A model generated the notes under the pieces. It saw only the letters and a list, made by a program, of their open reading frames with translations. It did not search any database and was not told where the DNA came from. Shown in pieces: positions 7,371 through 14,511 of a stretch of 64,000 bases of DNA. Made by a program: the position numbers and the translations under genes. The DNA is from JdFR-22 sp964534325. GTDB lineage: Archaea > Halobacteriota > Archaeoglobi > Archaeoglobales > Archaeoglobaceae. Each line of letters starts with the position of its first letter. The first letter of the stretch is position 1. The stretch is taken from contig CAZHOR010000003.1 of NCBI GenBank assembly GCA_964534325.1, forward strand, positions 62,001 through 126,000, read 5' to 3'.

Positions 7371-7840
7371 AGGAAGAGATCGATTACCAGAAAAATAAGA
7401 CCATGATGTCTCAGAGGGACCCCAAGGAGAGAGTGAAGGACTTTGAAGAAGTCCCTTTAGGGTACTCCAAAAAAGAGGCTAAAAAAGAGGCTCAGCGCTG
7501 TTTGCAGTGCATTGAGCCCAGCTGCGTAAAGGGGTGCCCCGTAGAGGTTGACATTCCGGGTTTTATAAGATGCGTCAGAGAAGATGACCTGGAGGAAGCT
7601 TGTAAAGTCCTCAAGGAGGATAACTCTCTCCCCGCTATGTGCGGGAGGGTATGTCCTCAGGAAGAGCAGTGTGAGTTGACCTGTATGGAGTGCGGGCTCT
7701 GCTGGCTATATTGTCCTGACGGGTGTCTGGTCCTGAATGAAGACGGGTTCTTTGAGCCCGATTACGATTACTGCAAGGGTTGTGGCATTTGTGCCGAAGT
7801 ATGTCCCCTTGGTGTCATAAAAATGGAGGTTGAAGTTTGA
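7367..7840 (+). CDS. Chimera: GltA-like N-terminal Fe-S domain fused to PorD ferredoxin
   Basis: Residues 1-103 are the N-terminal Fe-S domain of a GltA/GltD/DPD-type flavoprotein. It carries C45, C48, C53 and C57, then C92, C96 and C102 in CGRVCPQEEQCE. From C106 onward the sequence is the body of PorD, a 2[4Fe-4S] ferredoxin: C106, C109, C112, C116-P and C136, C139, C142, C146-P. C106 therefore falls where both parent proteins need a ligand. The 157-residue protein complements the preceding gene exactly: together they contain one complete PorD and one complete GltA, but with segments exchanged. Start ATG overlaps the upstream stop (ATGA), and the stop overlaps the porA ATG. It would pass electrons between PorB and the flavoprotein. 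Confidence 0.85.
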   Translation: MKEEIDYQKNKTMMSQRDPKERVKDFEEVPLGYSKKEAKKEAQRCLQCIEPSCVKGCPVEVDIPGFIRCVREDDLEEACKVLKEDNSLPAMCGRVCPQEEQCELTCMECGLCWLYCPDGCLVLNEDGFFEPDYDYCKGCGICAEVCPLGVIKMEVEV

Positions 7841-8991
7841 TGAGCTATGATGTTCAGGAAGGCGCTCACTCGGTGGCTGAAGGAGTTGCATTGTGCAGAC
7901 CACAGATAATACCATCCAATCCCATTATACCTCAGACCCACATCATGGAAAAGTTGGCGTCTCTTGTCACTGAAGGGAAGCTGGATGCGGATTACATAAA
8001 TGTGGAATCACAACCATCTGCCCTATCTCTGATGGCAGGTGCTACTGCCTGCGGAGTCCGATCGTTTACGGCCACTTCATCTCAGGGATTGGCGATAATG
8101 CATGAATCACTGCATTCGGTAGCCGGAATGCGCCTGCCTACTCTCATGGTAGTTACGAATAGGGCTTTGAGCTCTCCCACAAATATCTGGAACGATCATT
8201 CGGACTCCATGTCCCAGAGAGATACTTCCTGGATGCAATTTTATGCCGAAACAGTTCAGGAAGCTTTAGATCTGGTTATTCAGGGCTACAAGATAGCCGA
8301 GAGCAGGGATGTCATGCTTCCTGCTATGGTATGCATGGATGGTTATCTGCTCACTCACTCTTACGAACCCGTGGATATTCCTAAACAATCAGAGGTTGAT
8401 GATTTTCTCCCCCCACTCGATTTGGAGTATAAGCTTGATACAGAGAACCCGTTAACTCTGGGCCCGTTTGCCACCCCGGATGAATATATGGAGTTCAAGT
8501 ACGGGCAAAAAGAGGCTATGGATAAGGCGAAGGAGAGCATTAAGAGTGTCAATAGGGAATTCGGGGACAAATTCGGCAGAAGTTACGGAGATGGAATGGT
8601 CGAGTGTTACGGTAAGGATTATGACTACGCTCTCATCGCCGCAGGCTCAGTATGCGGGACTGTTCGGGATGTAGTTGAGGATAGATGCGGATTGATCAGG
8701 ATACGCTCCTACAGACCCTTCCCCTACCATGAGTTGAAGGAAGCGGTGAAGGGCTTCAATGCTGTGGGGGTTTTAGACAGGTCTTTCAGCTACGGATTCA
8801 ACGGTCCACTTTACTCTGAAGTAAGGTCCACTGTGAATGTCCCTGTTAAAGGGTTCATCGCCGGTCTCGGTGGCAGAAGTATTAGAGTAGAGGACATTGA
8901 GCAAATGGTATCCGGGCTGGAGAATTATGATCCGACAGGTGATGAAGACGGTGATGGTGTGGAGTGGATAAACCTCAAGAGTGAGGAGTGA
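7840..8991 (+). CDS. porA: 2-oxoacid:ferredoxin oxidoreductase, alpha subunit (PorA-like)
   Basis: The 383-residue protein is the alpha subunit of a pyruvate (or other 2-oxoacid) synthase. It shows the pyrimidine-binding domain features GAHSVAEGVALCRPQIIPSNPIIPQTH and the ESQPSALSLMAGATACG / TSSQGLAIMHE segments, then the transketolase C-terminal-like domain (IRIRSYRPFP). It decarboxylates the 2-oxoacid with thiamine diphosphate and CoA together with PorB. ATG 7840 overlaps the previous stop by one base (TGATG). Pyruvate is the most likely substrate because of similarity to PorA. The gamma subunit (PorG) is not encoded nearby. Confidence 0.87.
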   Translation: MSYDVQEGAHSVAEGVALCRPQIIPSNPIIPQTHIMEKLASLVTEGKLDADYINVESQPSALSLMAGATACGVRSFTATSSQGLAIMHESLHSVAGMRLPTLMVVTNRALSSPTNIWNDHSDSMSQRDTSWMQFYAETVQEALDLVIQGYKIAESRDVMLPAMVCMDGYLLTHSYEPVDIPKQSEVDDFLPPLDLEYKLDTENPLTLGPFATPDEYMEFKYGQKEAMDKAKESIKSVNREFGDKFGRSYGDGMVECYGKDYDYALIAAGSVCGTVRDVVEDRCGLIRIRSYRPFPYHELKEAVKGFNAVGVLDRSFSYGFNGPLYSEVRSTVNVPVKGFIAGLGGRSIRVEDIEQMVSGLENYDPTGDEDGDGVEWINLKSEE

Positions 8992-8995
8992 TCAA

Positions 8996-9871
8996 ATGAC
9001 GGCCGGTTTGCCCCCAGAAGAGTTTTTTGTTTCAGGTCATTCAGCTTGTGCCGGTTGCGGAGAAGCTCTGGCAGTTAGAGTGGCTATGAAGGCTCTTGGG
9101 AAAGATACAATAGTATGTTTACCTACAGGGTGTCTGGAATTCTTCTCCACTCTTTATGGTAGCTCTGCATGGGAGGTGCCGGTGATAAACCTCTCGGATA
9201 ACGCTCCGGCGGTGGCCAGCGGCGTGGAGATGGCCTTAAAAAGACTTGGCAAGGACAGTAAAGTAGTGGTCTTTGCAGGGGACGGGATAACTGCTGATCT
9301 GGAGTTGAGCTCGTTATCCGGGATGCTGGAAAGAGGCCACAAGATCATATACATTTGCCTGGATAATGAAGCTTATATGGGTACCGGAGCCCAAAAAAGT
9401 GGTGGAACACCCTTCGCTGCCCATACATCAACTTCTCCATATGGAGAATCAAGCGGTAATCAATTTTATAAGAAAGATTTACCCTCCATCGTTGGCGCCC
9501 ACAACATCCCATATATCGCCACAGCATCTGTAGCTTACCCCACCGACCTTTACAACAAGGTGTTGAAAGCTTCACAGCACCAGCCATCTTATATTCAGGT
9601 GCACACCCCCTGTCCTACCGGATGGGGCTTCGATAGCTCCAAAACAGTTGAAATAGCCAAACTTGCTCTGGAAACCTGTATGTGGGTCAACTATGAGATC
9701 GTTGATGGCGATTTAAGGGCAACACCAGTTACTAAGAGACCTGTAGAGGATTATATTCAGCTGCAAGGAAGGTTCAAGCATCTGTTCAAAGGTGATGAGG
9801 GGAAAGAGCTTATCGAAAAATTGCAATCAATAGCGGATGAAAATGCACGCCGATATGGTTTGACGGAGTAA
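8996..9871 (+). CDS. porB: 2-oxoacid:ferredoxin oxidoreductase, beta subunit (PorB-like)
   Basis: The 291-residue protein holds the thiamine-diphosphate and proximal [4Fe-4S] sites. It has the CAGCG cysteine pair near the N-terminus, the diphosphate motif GDG(I)TADLELSSLSG, the conserved DNEAYMGTGAQKSGGTP, and the later cysteine in PCPTGW. ATG 8996 is chosen because GAGGAG lies about 10 bases upstream, and an upstream GTG would overlap porA. With PorA it forms the catalytic core, and electrons would exit through the chimeric ferredoxin encoded two genes upstream. The GDGIT form (rather than GDGGT) and NLSDNA (rather than AFENA) are small departures from the PorB consensus that I recall. Confidence 0.88.
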   Translation: MTAGLPPEEFFVSGHSACAGCGEALAVRVAMKALGKDTIVCLPTGCLEFFSTLYGSSAWEVPVINLSDNAPAVASGVEMALKRLGKDSKVVVFAGDGITADLELSSLSGMLERGHKIIYICLDNEAYMGTGAQKSGGTPFAAHTSTSPYGESSGNQFYKKDLPSIVGAHNIPYIATASVAYPTDLYNKVLKASQHQPSYIQVHTPCPTGWGFDSSKTVEIAKLALETCMWVNYEIVDGDLRATPVTKRPVEDYIQLQGRFKHLFKGDEGKELIEKLQSIADENARRYGLTE

Positions 9872-9891
9872 TCGACATCGAATCCCTAAAA

Positions 9892-10970
9892 GTGTCAAAA
9901 ATACCGTCATGGACCATAATCTACTGGCTGACAGTTATTGTGTTTATCCTGTCCAGGAACGCACACATACAGGCGTCACCTCTGGAAGCTGATGAACTGG
10001 GGATCTGGAGCCTATCGTTCGGTGGAGCACACTATATTATTGCTTTGCTGATAGGTTTGATCATGGGTAGACTTCTTGCCGGCTGAATCCAGAGATTTCC
10101 TCAAGAGAGCGGCAAGGCCAGAATGGTTCAACAAGATAGCTATTGTCTGTCCGGGTACCAAGCTTGGTCTGAAGGGAGTAGAAGCAGCAGGAGAAGCTTT
10201 CGGTCTAATAATTGCCGGTATCTGTGCTACAGTTGCGGCATACCTGCTGATGTGGCCACTCGCTTACATTGTTTGTAGAAAAGTCTTCAATATGACCAGA
10301 GAGTGGGCAGCATGTCTATCTTCAGGTATATCCATTTGTGGTGTTTCAGCTACCATCGCTACAGGTGGCTCCATAAGAGCAAGACCGATTGTACCGGTCA
10401 TGATCTCGTCAATCATCGTGATCTTCGCTTTAGTGGAGCTGATAGTACTGCCCTTCTTGCTGACCAGCATACCGTTATGGGTTGACGATTCCATGGCTAC
10501 CGGTTCAAGCCTGGGATTGACGGTGAAGACAGATGGTGCTGACGCTGCTGCTGGTGCTATACTGGACGAGCAAATGAGGACCATATGGGAAACAAAGTAC
10601 GGCATAACCTTACCAGAGGGCTGGATTACAGTATCTGCGGTGATGACCAAGATATGGATCGACATGTTCATAGGTATCTGGGCATTCGTCTTAGCAGTGC
10701 TATAGGTCTACCACATTGAGCGAAGTCCTGGCGAGAAAGTAGAGAAGATGCAGATCTGGTGGAGGTTCCCCAAATTCTTCATCGGCTACTTCGTAGGAAT
10801 GTTCGCCATCTGGGGCTTAGGACTGGGAGGCATATTATCCTTAAAGGAACTCGAGTTCGGTATAGACCCCATATAAGGACCAATGAGGAAACTGTTCTTC
10901 ATGCTGACATTCACCAGCATTGGACTGGTAACTGACTTCAGAGAGCTGAAACAAGAAGCGAATTTCAAAG
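9892..10970 (+). pseudogene. Decayed YeiH/UPF0324-type putative sulfate exporter
   Basis: Three pieces of one membrane protein can be read. 9892-10075 gives the N-terminus with two hydrophobic segments. 10076-10702 gives the core with NKIAIVCPGTKLGLKG and the helix ISICGVSATIATGGS, the signature stretch of the YeiH/UPF0324 family. 10706-10970 gives the C-terminus with RFPKFFIGYF and TFTSIGLVTDFREL. A one-base frameshift near 10076 and in-frame stops TAG 10703 and TAA 10874 interrupt it. The last part runs into the next broken gene. Lesions of three kinds argue for decay rather than recoding. The intact protein would be a 10-helix transporter. Confidence 0.75.
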
Positions 10971-11426
10971 AAGATCAAAGATATACTTTTGGAGAACAAC
11001 ATTCGCTCCCTAGTTGAGCCATCCAAAAGGAGGATGAGTGATATCTTCTCCCTTTTAGAGGAACCAGTGATAGTTTTCCCGATAGTTTTCCAGCGAAAGG
11101 ATGCTTATGCGACTTTCACTCAGAACAATCTAAGGTTTCCCCAGCCAGAAAAAATGATCGTTGACCTCTATTTTTATATCACCCGCTTAGATTTTCCTTA
11201 TCCACCGGATGAATATGGTAGAGTACTTTACTACATCCTAAAGAACAAAAATTTAAACTTCGATAGACTAAAAAGATACGCATCGAGAAGAGGGCTAAAT
11301 GAAGAGTTCGCTAACCTTCTTTCAAAGATGAAGGATAAATACCCAGAGTTGAAAATTCCAAGGCTAAAAAAAGCATCTGAAATTGAAGATACTTTAAATG
11401 AAATTGTGGAGGGAGCTTTGCTTTGA
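10950..11426 (+). pseudogene. N-truncated AbiEi-like antitoxin C-terminal part
   Basis: An open frame from about 10950 (TTG 10989 is the first possible start) encodes about 145-158 residues. It resembles the C-terminal half of AbiEi/DUF6577-type antitoxins: a helical stretch SLVEPSKRRM followed by VDLYFYITRLDFPYPP and a repeat-like helical tail. No N-terminal winged-helix domain is present; instead the frame begins inside the decayed YeiH tail, which suggests a deletion joined the two. It overlaps the next frame by 4 bases (TTGA), as intact AbiE pairs do. The family assignment is tentative and rests partly on the neighbour. Confidence 0.5.
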
Positions 11427-11752
11427 GAGGTTTTGTCGAAAGATTTAATGACAAACTATGTGGCAATCCTGAATATTTCCGTAAAGAAACAATACAAGAA
11501 CATATCGAAACCTCTGCATTGAACGAAACAAACCTCATCAAAGCCATTCACGTTCTTGAATACCTTGGCCAGCTTCGTGAAGAAGGTCTAGACCCTTTAT
11601 TCAAGGGTGGGTCATCTGTACAACTACTTTTACCAACTGGATGGCAAAGACTGAGTATAGACCTCGATTTGGCCATAGAAACCTCTAAAGAAAACTTTGA
11701 AGAAGTATTGAGAAATATTCATGAAAAATTTGGAAAAGAATACTATGCCTAG
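11423..11752 (+). pseudogene. Truncated AbiEii-like nucleotidyltransferase toxin
   Basis: The 109-residue frame shows the nucleotidyltransferase fold signature of AbiEii/AbiGii toxins: the GGSSVQLLLP loop and the acidic SIDLDLA strand (S-x-D-x-D). Full-length AbiEii proteins are about 250-300 residues, so this copy lacks its C-terminal two-thirds, ending in a stop at 11750. It follows the antitoxin remnant with an overlapping TTG start. Together they are the relic of a type IV toxin-antitoxin (abortive infection) pair. Confidence 0.65.
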
Positions 11753-11762
11753 TAAGTCGATA

Positions 11763-11950
11763 CTCGGGTGCGAAATCATCGTGTGCCAGTTAAGACCAAT
11801 TTCAGGAGGGTTGTGGAGAATATTGAGGATATTTGAGTAACCGATACGGAAGTTATAGTATATAGTATTAATGACCACGATCTTACCAGAGCACCAAAAT
11901 TCAGGTTTCTATGTTTTGTGGAATCATGCGGTATTGCGTGTCCATGTTGA
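11763..11950 (+). pseudogene. Degenerate coding fragment of unknown family
   Basis: Reading one frame from 11763 gives protein-like sequence (TRVRNHRVPVKTNF, then RRVVENIEDI). It is interrupted by TGA at about 11836, then continues as TDTEVIVYSINDHDLTRAPK and a Cys-containing segment up to a stop near 11950. It has amino-acid composition typical of a real gene but I cannot name the family. It is not clearly the missing part of the AbiEii-like toxin. Confidence 0.3.
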
Positions 11951-11999
11951 TAATGGTTAACTCTTTTCAACCAACGAAAGCTTAGTTGTGGGGCAAATC

Positions 12000-12008
12000 T
12001 TTAATATA
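12000..12008 (+). promoter_or_regulatory. Probable TATA box for DUF89 gene
   Basis: TTTAATATA lies 23-31 bases before ATG 12031, as expected for an archaeal leaderless transcript. No Shine-Dalgarno sequence precedes the ATG, which is consistent with this. Confidence 0.5.
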
Positions 12009-12030
12009 GGATGTTGTTTGACTGTTGACA

Positions 12031-12894
12031 ATGAAAATATCACCCAAATGTCCAGCGTGCCTGTTGCACAGAACATACACTGAATCCAGGATGGTCACTG
12101 ATGATGAAAGTAAAATAAGGAAAGCGGTCGGTGACTCACTGGAAGTTTTGAACAGAAGGTATCCTAAGCGGGAAGTCAATGCTGTTATTGCTACAGAAAT
12201 GCATCGCAGGGTTTACGATATTCTGGGGGTGGATGACCCCTATAAAGAGGTCAAGGACAAGTCGAATGAGATCGTCATGAATTTCCTGCCGAGTATAAGG
12301 GACTATATCGAGAGTCAGGATGATGGGTTCAGGTCTGCTGCCATAGCGTCCATTATCGGAAATACTTTTGACTATGGTGTCATGGGACACGATGTCGCTG
12401 AAGATGATTTCATGAGCTTCTTTTCACAACAGTATGCGAAAGGCTTAACTATTGATGACATGGATAAAATTAAAAAGTTCTGTAGTGGTAATGTAGTTTA
12501 CCTTACAGATAATTGCGGAGAGATTATTGTGGACTCTCTTTTCCTGGAGAAAATAAAGGAATTGTCCCACGACCTGACTGTAGTGGTGAGAGGGAAGCCT
12601 ATATTGAGCGATGCCACAATAGAGGACGCCAGACTGGCAGGCATAGACAAATTAGGTGATAGTCTGCTTACCAATGGTGAGGGGGCTATAGGTATAATTG
12701 AGGATGAGTTGCCTCCGCAGACAATGGAAAAAATAAATAATGCAGACGTCATAATTGCTAAAGGTATGGCAAATTACGAATGTCTATCCGATTCAACACT
12801 TCCCGTTGCATTTTTATTGACTGCGAAGTGTGAGCCTGTTGCCGATTCTTTAGGCGTTTCGGTTGGTGATATGGTTGCAAAATTTGAGAATTGA
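12031..12894 (+). CDS. DUF89 family (ARMT1-like) metal-dependent phosphatase
   Basis: The 287-residue protein matches the archaeal DUF89 group. It has an N-terminal CPAC motif (residues 7-10), the catalytic LTDNCGEIIVDSLF segment with its acidic residues, and VVVRGKPILSDAT followed by IAKGMANYECL. DUF89 proteins are metal-dependent phosphatases proposed to remove damaged phosphometabolites (damage control) and include the human ARMT1. ATG 12031 is chosen for its position relative to the TATA box. The 3' end overlaps the next gene by about 32 bases, so the two are probably coupled. Confidence 0.8.
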   Translation: MKISPKCPACLLHRTYTESRMVTDDESKIRKAVGDSLEVLNRRYPKREVNAVIATEMHRRVYDILGVDDPYKEVKDKSNEIVMNFLPSIRDYIESQDDGFRSAAIASIIGNTFDYGVMGHDVAEDDFMSFFSQQYAKGLTIDDMDKIKKFCSGNVVYLTDNCGEIIVDSLFLEKIKELSHDLTVVVRGKPILSDATIEDARLAGIDKLGDSLLTNGEGAIGIIEDELPPQTMEKINNADVIIAKGMANYECLSDSTLPVAFLLTAKCEPVADSLGVSVGDMVAKFEN

Positions 12895-13480
12895 TAATAC
12901 TGAAGATTTGAGAGAAAGGACTCTCGTAGAGACTTTCGGTGCGCTGGATGGAAGCTACGGCCCCAACTATGAATGCAAGTATTATCCCTGCCATTTCGAA
13001 GGCCAGGATTGCTCCTTCTGTTTCTGCCCCTTCTACCCCTGCTTGAATTACGAGCTGGGAGGAGAGCTGAAACAATCGGGTGACAAGTATATATGGGATT
13101 GCACTAACTGCTGGTGGATCCATGAAGAGGATAATGTAGAGGAGATCATTGTCTCCTTGAGCAGGTTCTCCAGACAAAAACTGATAGAAGAGGACTGGAA
13201 ATTTTACAGCGCCACCATTCAAGAGCTTTATTATGGGGAAGAGCTGGGAGAAAATATTAATGGAGCATACAACTTGATACCAGCGATGTTCAATGATAAG
13301 GAATGGGAAAACGTTGATGGTACTGAACTTCTTTGCGTCGAGCTCGGCGACTTTATAATAGAAGACGTGACAAGAATCGAAGATATTGAGGAAGCCTCAT
13401 CTGGAATAATAATCCCATCAAAAGAAGGTAACAAGCTTTACGGGATTATTGACGGACAGCCCACTGCCTGCGACCTTTAA
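12863..13480 (+). CDS. Cysteine-rich small domain protein
   Basis: The protein of about 200 residues begins with a cysteine-rich region (ECKYYPCH, DCSFCFCPFYPC, then DCTNCWW) typical of the archaeal cysteine-rich small domain, probably a zinc or Fe-S site. That domain is often found near or fused to cobalamin genes, but no cobalamin gene is in this window. A C-terminal region of about 110 residues without recognised motifs follows. The start is uncertain: TTG 12863, GTG 12866 and TTGs at 12875 onwards are possible, all inside the DUF89 gene. It ends 20 bases before the convergent MGMT gene. Confidence 0.65.
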   Translation: MVIWLQNLRIDNTEDLRERTLVETFGALDGSYGPNYECKYYPCHFEGQDCSFCFCPFYPCLNYELGGELKQSGDKYIWDCTNCWWIHEEDNVEEIIVSLSRFSRQKLIEEDWKFYSATIQELYYGEELGENINGAYNLIPAMFNDKEWENVDGTELLCVELGDFIIEDVTRIEDIEEASSGIIIPSKEGNKLYGIIDGQPTACDL

Positions 13481-13500
13481 TTCCCATAAATACCTATCGA

Positions 13501-13980
13501 TCATAACCATCTATCTTGTTCTGTTGCGGACTCGAGTTTCAACAGCTCTTTTTTTATGTCAACACCTGAGCTGAAACCCCCTAATCCACTGGACCCCACA
13601 ACTCGGTGACAGGGGATGATTACTGGAATGGGGTTCCTCTTCATTGCCTGACCAATAGCTCTCGGCGCACTGTCCAGTTTGGATGCCAGTTCTCCGTAGG
13701 TTACTGTTTCTCCATAATGTATGTCCCGGACCTCATTTAGCACCTTTCTCACAAAATCAGTGGTCCTCAATTCGACGCAATACTCTTTAAACTCGGTTTT
13801 ATACCCCTGAAAATAATCTTTGATGTCTTCCTTTAATTCTTTTGCTTCTTTGCTCTCTAACCTATCTTTACAGGATAAGCTGCTGAACTCTGCTCCAGTG
13901 ACAACTCCATCCTGCAAATAGGCATTAAAGAATAATCTATCCTTGAAGGAGAGGTCGAGGCAAAAGCTATCCGATATCAC
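13501..13980 (-). CDS. ogt: Methylated-DNA--protein-cysteine methyltransferase (MGMT)
   Basis: The 159-residue protein repairs O6-alkylguanine in DNA by transferring the alkyl group to its own cysteine in a single-use reaction. The active-site motif IIPCHRVVG has C124. The preceding YGETVTYGELA and APRAIGQAMKRNP segments form the DNA-binding helix-turn-helix and the arginine finger. The N-terminal domain is short and diverged. The start overlaps the 3' end of nadM by 14 bases, so the two are cotranscribed. Confidence 0.92.
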   Translation of the reverse strand: MISDSFCLDLSFKDRLFFNAYLQDGVVTGAEFSSLSCKDRLESKEAKELKEDIKDYFQGYKTEFKEYCVELRTTDFVRKVLNEVRDIHYGETVTYGELASKLDSAPRAIGQAMKRNPIPVIIPCHRVVGSSGLGGFSSGVDIKKELLKLESATEQDRWL

Positions 13981-14482
13981 TACCCGAAACTTCCTTGATC
14001 CTTTCTACTCCACCTACCTCTACAATGGTTCTGGCCACCGATTGGGGAACCAGTTCTTCCCAGTGATTTCCTTCCAGGATCCTCTTCCTTATCTCAGTAC
14101 CCTGGTACTCTCCCCTGTTCCGCAGGTCCGTTCTTCTTACTTCGTATCCCGCTTCATTGAACAATCTTCTCACCAGAGGATTGTTGGAGTAGACCACATC
14201 AATTGGGGGTGTCATGGAACGAACATGAGGCACCCACAAGCTGTTGCGGTAAATATCCTCTAACGGTATCACGTAAGCCTTTTTGGATGTCTTTATCTCC
14301 TCTAAAGCTTTGGAGACCATCAACATTCTCTCTCCAGCTGTAAAAGGGTTGCTGATGGAGTGGCTCTCCTGAGCACTTCCTATACCTATAACCAGTTCAT
14401 CCACTTCTTCCAGTATCTCCAGTATCACGTCGTGGTGCCCCATGTGATATGGCTGAAATCTACCGATGAAGAAACCCCTCAT
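13967..14482 (-). CDS. nadM: Nicotinamide-nucleotide adenylyltransferase, archaeal type
   Basis: The 171-residue protein makes NAD from NMN and ATP. The nucleotidyltransferase motif GRFQPYHMGHH (residues 7-17) and the C-terminal GTEIRKRIL segment (the ISSTXIR-like motif) are both present. Length matches archaeal NadM (about 170). It lies downstream of the Tes-like radical SAM gene (29 bases) on the same strand and overlaps the MGMT gene. Confidence 0.92.
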   Translation of the reverse strand: MRGFFIGRFQPYHMGHHDVILEILEEVDELVIGIGSAQESHSISNPFTAGERMLMVSKALEEIKTSKKAYVIPLEDIYRNSLWVPHVRSMTPPIDVVYSNNPLVRRLFNEAGYEVRRTDLRNRGEYQGTEIRKRILEGNHWEELVPQSVARTIVEVGGVERIKEVSGSDIG

Positions 14483-14511
14483 TTTCTCTGTTTCTCTAAT
14501 GATTTTTTATC

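Noticed and set aside
7673..7681. GAGTTGACC occurs at both the porD start (6221-6229) and the second chimera joint, as possible microhomology
   Set aside because: The flanking bases do not allow a simple joint there, and a 9-base match may be chance; the shared cysteine codon explains the joint better.
10703..10876. In-frame TAG as a possible pyrrolysine codon in the YeiH-type gene
   Set aside because: The same gene also has a TAA stop and a frameshift, so decay explains all three better than recoding.
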